In this document: piece after piece, positions 1 through 6,647 of the stretch
How the letters are laid out: every line of letters starts with the position of its first letter
Position numbering within the stretch: position 1 is the first letter of the stretch
Assembly: GCA_009774535.1 (NCBI GenBank)
Contig: VSNY01000126.1
Coordinates: 1 to 11,372, forward strand
Reading direction: 5' to 3'
DNA from: Lachnospiraceae bacterium
Lineage (GTDB): Bacteria > Bacillota > Clostridia > Lachnospirales > Lachnospiraceae
Length of the DNA stretch: 11,372 bases
Notes under the pieces: generated by a model
What the model saw: the letters and a program-made list of their open reading frames with translations, nothing else
What the model was told of the DNA's origin: nothing
The model's database searches: none
Made by a program: the position numbers and the translations under genes

Positions 1-21
1 GAACTGTATAATATTTATAAT

Positions 22-51
22 TTGTTATTTAAATTATTAATTTCGTACTAT
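22..51 (+). promoter_or_regulatory. Candidate sigma-A promoter for the GH13 glucosidase
   Basis: A TTGTTA (22-27) and a TACTAT (46-51) are separated by 18 bp and would start transcription near base 58, just before the ribosome binding site. Each hexamer matches four of six consensus positions. The whole leader is extremely A/T-rich, and TATAAT strings at 7-12 and 16-21 could serve as -10 boxes with a -35 outside the window, so the choice is uncertain. No clear catabolite-responsive element is seen here. Confidence 0.3.
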
Positions 52-74
52 TAGATTAGAAAGGATTTTAAAAA

Positions 75-1745
75 ATGAAAAAGACATGGTGGAAAGAATC
101 TGTTATTTATCAAATTTACCCGCGCAGCTTTATGGACAGCAACGCAGATGGTATCGGTGATCTGAAAGGTATTACCAGCAGGCTGGACTATTTAAAATAT
201 CTTGGTATTGATGTAATCTGGCTCTCCCCGGTCTATCAGTCCCCGAACGACGACAACGGCTATGACATCAGCGATTACCAGGCAATTATGCAGGAATTTG
301 GCACAATGGAAGACTTTGACGAAATGCTGAAAGAAGCACATGCCAGAGGCATTCGCATTGTAATGGACCTTGTCGTTAACCATACTTCCGACGAACACCA
401 ATGGTTTGTAGAAAGCCGCAAATCCAAAGAGAACGATTACCGCGACTATTATATCTGGCGGGAAGGCAAAGACCCACAGACTCCTCCAAATAACTGGGGC
501 GCCTGTTTTGGCGGCTCCACCTGGGAATACGACCAGACAACCGAAATGTATTATCTGCACCTGTTTTCCAAAAAACAGCCGGATTTAAACTGGGATAATC
601 CAAAAGTGCGCCAGGAAGTCTTTGATCTGATGACCTGGTGGTGCGAAAAAGGCATTGACGGCTTCCGTATGGACGTGATCAGTATGATCTCCAAAACAAA
701 AGAAATGCCAGACGGCGACGTGAACGGCCTGTATGGAGATTTTTCCCCTTACTGTGTGCATGGGCCTCACGTACACGACTATCTGAAAGAAATGAATCAG
801 AAAGTATTGTCCAAATACGATATCATGACCGTAGGCGAAACTTCCGGCGTTACTCCGGAACAGGCAAAACGCTATGCCGGAGAAGATGAAGGCGAATTAA
901 ATATGGTCTTCCAGTTTGAACATGTAGAAAGCGACGGCAAATACGGCAAATGGACCGACCAGAAGTTCCCTCTGACCTCGCTAAAAGAAATCCTTTCCCG
1001 CTGGCAGACAGAATTATACGGCAAAGCCTGGAATAGCCTGTTCTGGGACAACCATGACCAGCCAAGAGCTGTCTCACGCTTTGGCAACGACAGCCCGCAG
1101 CACCTTACAGCTTCAGCTAAAATGCTCGCTACCTGCCTGCATATGATGCAGGGTACCCCTTATATTTACCAGGGAGAAGAACTGGGCATGACCAACTACC
1201 CATTCCAAAACCCACAGGAATTCCGCGACATTGAAAGCATTCACGCATACAAAGAATGGTGCGTCGAAGGTCCGCTGTCCTATGAAACATTCTGGCCATG
1301 CCTGATTTACAAAAGCCGCGATAACGCCAGAACTCCTATGCAATGGGATAATACAGAACATGCCGGATTTACCACAGGAACCCCATGGATCGCTGTCAAT
1401 CCAAACTATAAGGAAATCAATGCACAAATACAGACTGCCGACCCTGATTCGGTATTTCATTACTATAAAAAACTGATCAGCCTGCGGAAACAATATCCTG
1501 TGATCATATATGGTTCCTATGAACTGCTGCTCAAAGACAGTGAAGAACTTTTCATTTATACAAGAACTCTGGAACATGAAAAATTGCTGGTAGTCTGCAG
1601 CTTTTCAGAAAATCCATGCAGTTTTCAGATACCAGATGAATTCCAAAACGCAACATGTCTGATTTCTAATATGACTCCTTGCTATTCAGAAGAGACAGCC
1701 ACGCTGCGTCCTTACGAAGCATTTGTATTATTAAAACAATCATAA
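75..1745 (+). CDS. malL: Oligo-1,6-glucosidase / alpha-glucosidase, GH13 family
   Basis: This is a cytoplasmic GH13 glycoside hydrolase that releases glucose from the non-reducing ends of isomalto-oligosaccharides and related short alpha-glucans. The 556-residue length is normal for the family. Conserved regions appear in order: DSNADGIGDLKG near residue 21, DLVVNH at 98-103, the QPDLN motif typical of oligo-1,6-glucosidases, GFRMDV with predicted nucleophile Asp200, predicted acid/base Glu255 in GETSG, and NHDQPR with predicted transition-state stabiliser Asp328. Val201, right after the nucleophile, is the residue usually linked to alpha-1,6 rather than alpha-1,4 (Thr/Ala) preference. No signal peptide is visible. 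The start is supported by AAAGGA nine bases upstream of the ATG. The gene stands alone in this window, with no sugar transporter or regulator next to it, and ends in a strong terminator. The related specificities of alpha-glucosidase and trehalose-6-phosphate hydrolase cannot be fully excluded. Confidence 0.93.
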   Translation: MKKTWWKESVIYQIYPRSFMDSNADGIGDLKGITSRLDYLKYLGIDVIWLSPVYQSPNDDNGYDISDYQAIMQEFGTMEDFDEMLKEAHARGIRIVMDLVVNHTSDEHQWFVESRKSKENDYRDYYIWREGKDPQTPPNNWGACFGGSTWEYDQTTEMYYLHLFSKKQPDLNWDNPKVRQEVFDLMTWWCEKGIDGFRMDVISMISKTKEMPDGDVNGLYGDFSPYCVHGPHVHDYLKEMNQKVLSKYDIMTVGETSGVTPEQAKRYAGEDEGELNMVFQFEHVESDGKYGKWTDQKFPLTSLKEILSRWQTELYGKAWNSLFWDNHDQPRAVSRFGNDSPQHLTASAKMLATCLHMMQGTPYIYQGEELGMTNYPFQNPQEFRDIESIHAYKEWCVEGPLSYETFWPCLIYKSRDNARTPMQWDNTEHAGFTTGTPWIAVNPNYKEINAQIQTADPDSVFHYYKKLISLRKQYPVIIYGSYELLLKDSEELFIYTRTLEHEKLLVVCSFSENPCSFQIPDEFQNATCLISNMTPCYSEETATLRPYEAFVLLKQS

Positions 1746-1787
1746 ATAAACGTTCACAATCCGGATCATCCCGAAGAAGAACACTTT

Positions 1788-1828
1788 AACATTGTGCTGC
1801 ATATCTTATGCAGCACAATGTTTGATTT
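1788..1828 (+). terminator. Rho-independent terminator after the glucosidase gene
   Basis: A perfect 16-bp inverted repeat (1788-1803 with 1807-1822) encloses a three-base loop and is followed by a T-rich stretch (TGATTTATT). It lies 42 bases after the stop codon, so it most likely ends the glucosidase transcript. This implies that the next plus-strand gene has its own promoter. The T-tract is interrupted, so efficiency is uncertain. Confidence 0.85.
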
Positions 1829-1921
1829 ATTAAGTTCTACTCTAATATAAAATTCATATAATAAATCAAATTTATCATTTCAGGCAAACGCACTGCAGCT
1901 TAGGAATAATGTCTCTTATAA

Positions 1922-1945
1922 AGATATCCCAATAGATATCCCAAT
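1922..1945 (+). repeat. Perfect 12-bp tandem duplication
   Basis: AGATATCCCAAT occurs twice back to back (1922-1933 and 1934-1945) in the non-coding DNA upstream of the DUF885 gene. It may be a simple replication-slippage duplication or a doubled protein-binding site. Nothing in the sequence distinguishes these. Confidence 0.9.
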
Positions 1946-1955
1946 TTACATACAC

Positions 1956-2016
1956 TTATCAACACCAACCGCTCATTTAACTTTACTTATACACAATCCC
2001 CAGGCATTTATCCCCA
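1956..2016 (+). promoter_or_regulatory. Cluster of three DnaA-box-like 9-mers
   Basis: Three 9-mers in the same orientation each differ from the canonical DnaA box TTATCCACA by one base: TTATCAACA (1956-1964), TTATACACA (1987-1995) and TTATCCCCA (2008-2016). The middle one fits the relaxed consensus TTATNCACA exactly. They lie in 61 bp of the intergenic space upstream of the DUF885 gene. This could be a DnaA-responsive regulatory region or coincidence. No dnaA, dnaN or AT-rich unwinding element is seen, so this is not called an origin. Confidence 0.25.
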
Positions 2017-2045
2017 CCAGCTTCAGACTCAGAAGCAACCGCTCA
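1966..2045 (+). repeat. 10-bp direct repeat spaced 70 bp
   Basis: CAACCGCTCA occurs at 1966-1975 and again at 2036-2045, exactly 70 bp apart, just upstream of the DUF885 gene. The repeat may be part of an operator. The rest of the 1829-2073 stretch shows only a possible TATAAT at 1857-1862 without a good -35 box, and no convincing small gene. Confidence 0.45.
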
Positions 2046-2073
2046 AAAGCTGCACACGTTACCAAGAGGTATC

Positions 2074-3906
2074 ATGAAGCAATTTCAGATCTTGAAAAAA
2101 TATTTCCATAAAAAACCACCATCCCAGCTCCTGTTCCCACTATATGCGCTATGCGGGTTACTGCTTGTTATCGGGATTTACCGGCTGCATGATGCCTCTT
2201 TACAGCATAACTCCTCCTCCCATACAAGCTCGCAGTCCGCGAAACAAACTTCCCAGGAATCCGAATTTCTTTCCTATTTAGATAAAATTTTTCAGGCAGA
2301 AGTAACCTCCAATACATTAAATCTGCATTATACACTTGCAGACCCTGCGTCGGCGGATCTTACAGACTATCCAGTCACACTTGGAGAAATCTCTGCCAGA
2401 CAGGAATCAGCGCAATTAGCTTCTCTGGAAAATATGAAACAGGAACTGCATTCCTATGATCCGTCTAAAATGTCTGTTTCCTGCCGCCTGACCTATGATG
2501 TATTGGAAGATTCCATCAACCGCAGTATGGCGATGGCGCCTTATTATTATTTTACGGAACCGCTCAGTTCTACAGGCGGCGTGCAGTCCGAATATCCGAT
2601 TTTACTTGCTGAATATACGTTTCATTCCAAAAAAGATATCGAAGACTATTTGCAGCTGCTCGCACAATTTGATACCTACTTCCAAAAAGTATGCCTTTTT
2701 GAAAAAGAAAAAGCAAAACGCGGTCTTTTTATGAACCAAAAGGCTGTTGACAATGTCATAACGCAGTGCCGCGCATTTATACCTGAAGACTCCGCAGATT
2801 CTTTTTGGGAAACGACCTTTCAGGAACGTCTTGTACAAATGAAAGAACTGACGGCTCAAGAAAAAAAATCTTATATCAACCGAAATCATGAACTGCTGCA
2901 GGAACACGTTTATCCTGCCTACCATAACCTGATCGCAAATTTGAAAGCGTTAAAAAAAGAAGGCACAAACAATCAGGGACTGTGTTACTTCCAAGACGGC
3001 AAAAAATATTATACCATGCTTGTAAAATCCACGACAGGATCTGACCGGACGGTACCCGAACTTCAAAACATGGTTGAAAAACAGCGCAGCAATCATCTGG
3101 CCGAATTGACCAGACTTACTTCAGAAATGGCAGAAGACGCCTTCTCGGCCAATCTCCTGCCATTCAAAACACCGGAAGAAATGCTGGACCATCTCAAACA
3201 ACAGATTGCATCCAGCTTTCCAGTTCCGCCAGAAGCAAACTGCAGCATCAAACAAGTAAATAAAAAGCTGCAGGACTTTTTATCCCCTGCTTTTTACCTT
3301 ACTTCACCGATGGATCATTTTACAGAAAACTGCATTTATATCAATCCGGGAAACCGTTACAATGAAATCGAACTGTTTACGACGCTTGCCCATGAAGGAT
3401 ATCCGGGCCACCTGTATCAGACTATTTATTCTTATTCTGCTCAGCTGCCCCCGATTCGTTACATTCTCTACCACGGCGGCTATACTGAAGGCTGGGCCAC
3501 GTATGTAGAAATGCTTTCGTATGCATATGCCGGCATTGATCAGACAGCAGCACAGGCATTAATGTTAAATCAGGATGCAACATTAAGTCTGTACGCTACC
3601 ATTGATATGGGTGTTCATTACGATGGATGGTCTTTAGCAGATACCGTAGATTTTCTGGCAGATTACGGAATTACAGAAAGTGCTGTAATTTCTAAAATCT
3701 ATCAGGCAATTATAGAAAATCCTGCAAACTACCTAAAGTACTATATCGGCTACCTGGAATTTCTCAATCTGAAAGAACAGGCGAAAACTTATTATAAAAA
3801 CGACTACTCTGATCTGTTATATCATACGGCTGTCCTGAATATGGGATCTGCGCCGTTTTATATCTTAGAAAAATACTTTGTGAAATACTATAAAGCGGCA
3901 AAGTAA
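2074..3906 (+). CDS. Membrane-anchored DUF885 family putative metallohydrolase
   Basis: The protein (610 aa) belongs to the DUF885 family of putative zinc carboxypeptidase-like hydrolases; its substrate is unknown. A basic N-terminus is followed by one hydrophobic segment at about residues 19-37 and then a Ser/Thr/Gln-rich linker (about 40-62). This suggests an uncleaved signal anchor with the catalytic domain outside the cell. The cysteine in YALC does not sit in a good lipobox. The probable metal site is HEGYPGH (His440, Glu441, His446), the family signature HExxPGH. A second conserved block, TEGWATYVE, contains Glu472, a plausible third ligand. The ATG is preceded by AAGAGGT with only four bases of spacing, so the ribosome binding site is modest. 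The gene appears to be its own transcription unit, between a terminator upstream and a hairpin downstream. Peptidase activity is inferred from the family. Confidence 0.85.
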   Translation: MKQFQILKKYFHKKPPSQLLFPLYALCGLLLVIGIYRLHDASLQHNSSSHTSSQSAKQTSQESEFLSYLDKIFQAEVTSNTLNLHYTLADPASADLTDYPVTLGEISARQESAQLASLENMKQELHSYDPSKMSVSCRLTYDVLEDSINRSMAMAPYYYFTEPLSSTGGVQSEYPILLAEYTFHSKKDIEDYLQLLAQFDTYFQKVCLFEKEKAKRGLFMNQKAVDNVITQCRAFIPEDSADSFWETTFQERLVQMKELTAQEKKSYINRNHELLQEHVYPAYHNLIANLKALKKEGTNNQGLCYFQDGKKYYTMLVKSTTGSDRTVPELQNMVEKQRSNHLAELTRLTSEMAEDAFSANLLPFKTPEEMLDHLKQQIASSFPVPPEANCSIKQVNKKLQDFLSPAFYLTSPMDHFTENCIYINPGNRYNEIELFTTLAHEGYPGHLYQTIYSYSAQLPPIRYILYHGGYTEGWATYVEMLSYAYAGIDQTAAQALMLNQDATLSLYATIDMGVHYDGWSLADTVDFLADYGITESAVISKIYQAIIENPANYLKYYIGYLEFLNLKEQAKTYYKNDYSDLLYHTAVLNMGSAPFYILEKYFVKYYKAAK

Positions 3907-3927
3907 TTCTATTCAGATATTTCACTG

Positions 3928-3985
3928 GACAGAAAGCAGAGATCTGTAAACATCTCTGCTTTCTGTCTCTTACAGTCTTTCTTAT
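3928..3985 (+). terminator. Terminator hairpin between convergent units
   Basis: A perfect 16-bp inverted repeat (3928-3943 with 3952-3967) with an eight-base loop lies 21 bases after the DUF885 stop codon and is followed on the plus strand by a T-rich stretch that includes CTTTCTT. It most likely terminates the DUF885 transcript. Transcripts of the minus-strand operon also run into this hairpin after rsmI, but the sequence beyond it in that direction lacks a T-run, so termination from that side should be weaker. Confidence 0.8.
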
Positions 3986-3990
3986 TTAAA

Positions 3991-4836
3991 TTAATCTTTA
4001 TTTAATAATTCCCTATAAACATCCCTTTTAGACATGCCGCGATCCAATGCCACTAATTTCATTGCTTCCTTTCTGGACACCCCGGTCTTTTCATAATACT
4101 CCATATGTTCCTGTATCCGCATCTTCAGCCATTCTTTCCGGCTTTCCCTCTCTATATCCTCGTAAGACTTTCCCTCAATAATCAGAACATATTCCCCTCT
4201 TGGTTCTGTATTCTGATAGTATAAAATAAGATTCTCCAGGCTCGAACGGATCACCTCTTCAAATTTTTTGGTAAGTTCCCTGCACACCGATATACATCGG
4301 TCTCCCAACACCTCATGCAATTCTTTCAGAGTTTGTAACAGGTGATGCGGAGCTTCATAAATCACGATTGTACGCGTCTCATCTTTAAGTTCTTCCAATA
4401 CCATTCCGCGTTTCTTCTTTTCCCGCGGCAAAAAAGCCTCAAACGCAAACCGTCTTGTACTGATTCCGGACATTGTCAACGCTGTGATACAGGCTGCGGC
4501 CCCTGGCAAAGAAGTCACTTCAATGCCCTTTTCCAAACAGATTTTAACCAGTTCCTCACCAGGATCTGATATCCCTGGGGTTCCTGCATCTGTAATCAAA
4601 GCAATATTTTTTCCTTCCTGTAATTTTTCTGCCAGCTGATACGCTTTTTCAATCTTATTGAACTCATGATAACTCGTTAACGGAGCTTTAATTCTAAAAT
4701 GATTCAGCAATTTCAATGAATTTCTTGTATCCTCTGCCGCAATAAGATCTGCCTCCCTGAGTACCCGCAGCACTCTTAAAGTAATATCTTCCAGATTTCC
4801 AATTGGAGTCGCACATAAATATAATTTTCCAGCCAT
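3991..4836 (-). CDS. rsmI: 16S rRNA (cytidine(1402)-2'-O)-methyltransferase RsmI
   Basis: RsmI uses S-adenosylmethionine to 2'-O-methylate C1402 in the decoding centre of 16S rRNA. The 281-residue length is typical. Signatures of the tetrapyrrole-methylase fold appear in order: LYLCATPIGNLEDITLR at the N-terminus, AAEDTRNSLKLLNH, SYHEFN, ITDAGTPGISDPGEELV (about residues 81-97) and SLPGAAA. The C-terminal region carries the small helical RsmI extension ending in SKRDVYRELLNKD. The start has GAGG five bases upstream of the ATG. It is the last gene of the minus-strand cluster, 69 bp after trmN6, as B. subtilis yabC lies at the end of the yab region. No convincing internal promoter is visible in the 69-bp gap. 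Confidence 0.96.
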   Translation of the reverse strand: MAGKLYLCATPIGNLEDITLRVLRVLREADLIAAEDTRNSLKLLNHFRIKAPLTSYHEFNKIEKAYQLAEKLQEGKNIALITDAGTPGISDPGEELVKICLEKGIEVTSLPGAAACITALTMSGISTRRFAFEAFLPREKKKRGMVLEELKDETRTIVIYEAPHHLLQTLKELHEVLGDRCISVCRELTKKFEEVIRSSLENLILYYQNTEPRGEYVLIIEGKSYEDIERESRKEWLKMRIQEHMEYYEKTGVSRKEAMKLVALDRGMSKRDVYRELLNKD

Positions 4837-4905
4837 ATAAACCTCATCTATGTAACAATAAACAAATTGAATTTTGTTCCTGTATTAAAATAATTCATTT
4901 TTCAT

Positions 4906-5643
4906 CTAATATCCGTAAATCTCGTATATCTCATCCGTATAAACGCCTTTCTGCTGATAGATAATTAACGGCTTTTCTACTGTAAGCCTCGGCCTTCCTC
5001 CACGCAGCCCTTCAAGCAGCACCATATTCGGCTCCCGGTCGGCATAAGGATACACCAACCGCATCCGTTTCGGTTCGATCCCGTATTCCGTCATTTTACA
5101 CATAATTTCTGACAGACGGAAGGGACGGTGAACCATATAGAACCTTCCTTTTGGCGGCAGGAGCCTGGCAGCTTCACGTAACAGGTCATCCAGAGTACAT
5201 AATACTTCATGACGCGCAATAGTTTTGGCACTGTTTCCATTTACCAAACCGTGATTTCCAATCATATATGGCGGATTGGTTGTAATTACATCAAAAGAAG
5301 ATGCCCCAAATATCCTGGAAGCATCTTTGAGATCTCCGTTTACAATATTAATTTTAGATTCCAAATGATTCAGGGCTACGCTTCTTTTTGCCATATCCGC
5401 GCTTTCCGGCTGGATTTCCAATCCGGTAAAATGTCTTCCTTTTGTCTTTGCTTCCAACAGGATCGGAATAATCCCGGTTCCGGTTCCAAGATCCAGCGCA
5501 CGTTCTCCTTCTTTTACCTGCGCAAATCCGGATAACAGCACCGCATCCATGCCAAAGCAAAATCTTTGCGGGTCTTGAATAATGACATAGCCGTTTCTTT
5601 GCAGCTGGTCTACGCGTTCTCCCTCACGCAGATTTTCTTCCAT
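4906..5643 (-). CDS. trmN6: TrmN6/YabB-type SAM-dependent methyltransferase
   Basis: This is a class I N6-adenine methyltransferase of the tRNA1(Val) A37 type (E. coli YfiC/TrmN6, B. subtilis YabB). The SAM-binding loop DLGTGTG is at residues 51-57, an acidic ribose-binding position lies in GLEIQPE (about 74-80), and the catalytic NPPY motif is at 123-126. The 245-residue length fits the family. The ATG chosen matches where the family normally begins (GERVDQLQRNGYVIIQ). An AAAAGG lies 11 bases upstream, a rather long spacing, and the in-frame open sequence before it offers no better ATG. The actual RNA target in this organism is not known from sequence. In B. subtilis a GIY-YIG gene (yazA) sits between this gene and rsmI, and it is absent here. 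Confidence 0.9.
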   Translation of the reverse strand: MEENLREGERVDQLQRNGYVIIQDPQRFCFGMDAVLLSGFAQVKEGERALDLGTGTGIIPILLEAKTKGRHFTGLEIQPESADMAKRSVALNHLESKINIVNGDLKDASRIFGASSFDVITTNPPYMIGNHGLVNGNSAKTIARHEVLCTLDDLLREAARLLPPKGRFYMVHRPFRLSEIMCKMTEYGIEPKRMRLVYPYADREPNMVLLEGLRGGRPRLTVEKPLIIYQQKGVYTDEIYEIYGY

Positions 5644-5689
5644 ATCAAACTCTGCCTTTTCCCTTTCCTGATCTATTCCACATCAAACG

Positions 5690-5716
5690 CTGTCTGTTCC
5701 CTTCTCTGTCTGTTCC
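5690..5716 (-). repeat. 11-bp direct repeat in the ricT-trmN6 gap
   Basis: CTGTCTGTTCC occurs at 5690-5700 and 5706-5716 (read on the plus strand), with a 16-bp period. It lies in the 93-bp gap between ricT and trmN6. On the minus strand the gap reads as a purine-rich leader. It shows no clear terminator or promoter. Confidence 0.6.
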
Positions 5717-5736
5717 TGCGCCTTCATGAGCGCCAT

Positions 5737-6642
5737 TTATTTTCCATCATCCAGCTTGGATTTTCTTTCCCTGTCTTCCAGCACGGATAACTTCTTAATT
5801 TCCTCCGCAGATACTTTTACCTTATGCTTCTTCTGCTTAAATCTCAGTTCGTTCACTTTATACTCGCGCAGTTCCTTTTCCCCATTTACGTCTACTTTTA
5901 CTTTGACCAGCTGACGCAGAACACTGACGCTCTGCACTTCTCCCCGCAGTCCGTCCTTCGTTGTTACATGCTCGTTAATTTCTGGCAACGTACTGTTCAG
6001 GTATTCATACGTTTCCTGTTCATTTTTCAGACAACACATCAATCTTCCGCAGACCCCTGAGATCTTTGTCGGATTCAGAGAAAGGTTCTGTTCCTTAGCC
6101 ATCTTAATGGAAACCGGCACAAATTCAGATAAATAGGTGGAACAACACAGCTGTCTGCCACAGATACCAATTCCCCCTAAGATCTTTGTCTCGTCCCGCA
6201 CGCCAATCTGACGCAACTCTATTCTGGTACGGAACACTGAAGCCAGATCTTTCACCAGTTCACGAAAATCAATCCTGCCATCAGCCGTAAAATAAAATAA
6301 CAATTTATTATTATCAAAAGTATACTCTGCCTGCACCAGTTTCATTTCCAACCCGTGTTTCGCAATTTTTTCCTGACATATTTTATATGCACCTTCCTGT
6401 TTATCTTTATTTCTCTGCTGCTGTTTTTCATCTTCTTCAGTTGCAATACGGATTACAGGTTTCAGCGGCTGTGTGACTTTGTCATCTTCCACCTCCTTGG
6501 ATGGAATCATAACCGTTCCAAATTCTACACCTCGCGCTGTTTCCACTATTACGTGCGTCCCCGTTTCCATTTCCATCCCTTCAGGATCAAAATAATAAAT
6601 CTTTCCCGCGTTCCGGAACCTGACTCCTACAATATTTGTCAT
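5737..6642 (-). CDS. ricT: RicT (YaaT), PSP1-domain Fe-S protein
   Basis: RicT is the PSP1-domain subunit of the RicA-RicF-RicT (YmcA-YlbF-YaaT) complex. In B. subtilis that complex carries iron-sulfur clusters, assists RNase Y in mRNA maturation and is needed for normal sporulation, competence and biofilm formation. The protein (301 aa) shows the PSP1 core with the cysteines expected of RicT: Cys161, Cys166 and Cys167 in GICGRQLCC, and Cys198, Cys203 and Cys204 in GVCGRLMCC. The N-terminal strand region (VGVRFRNAGKIYYFDP) is also typical. The C-terminal tail is highly charged. GGAG lies 11 bases upstream of the ATG, inside the end of holB, and only five bases separate the two genes. The initiation-control gene yabA, which follows ricT in B. 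subtilis, is missing. The partners RicA and RicF are not in this window. Confidence 0.95.
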   Translation of the reverse strand: MTNIVGVRFRNAGKIYYFDPEGMEMETGTHVIVETARGVEFGTVMIPSKEVEDDKVTQPLKPVIRIATEEDEKQQQRNKDKQEGAYKICQEKIAKHGLEMKLVQAEYTFDNNKLLFYFTADGRIDFRELVKDLASVFRTRIELRQIGVRDETKILGGIGICGRQLCCSTYLSEFVPVSIKMAKEQNLSLNPTKISGVCGRLMCCLKNEQETYEYLNSTLPEINEHVTTKDGLRGEVQSVSVLRQLVKVKVDVNGEKELREYKVNELRFKQKKHKVKVSAEEIKKLSVLEDRERKSKLDDGK

Positions 6643-6647
6643 TGAAT

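Noticed and set aside
1113..1577. A 154-codon minus-strand open frame inside the glucosidase gene
   Set aside because: It lies wholly opposite a full-length GH13 gene with all catalytic motifs, has no family resemblance and no ribosome binding site; it is a shadow frame.
1745..1758. A catabolite-responsive-element-like 14-mer just after the glucosidase stop codon
   Set aside because: It matches eight of ten defined consensus positions, but lacks the leading TG, is poorly symmetric, and lies before the terminator and over 300 bp from the next gene start.
1829..2073. A replication origin, suggested by near-DnaA boxes and A/T-rich DNA
   Set aside because: There is no dnaA or dnaN neighbour, no recognisable unwinding element, and only one box fits the relaxed consensus fully. 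Reported only as a weak regulatory candidate.
2602..2925. A 107-codon minus-strand open frame inside the DUF885 gene
   Set aside because: Its Phe/Lys-rich product reflects the A-rich codons of the sense gene. No motif or start signal supports it.
4848..4898. A 16-codon ORF (ATG at 4898, minus strand) between trmN6 and rsmI, possible leader peptide
   Set aside because: No ribosome binding site precedes it, and there is no attenuator-like hairpin or run of regulatory codons.
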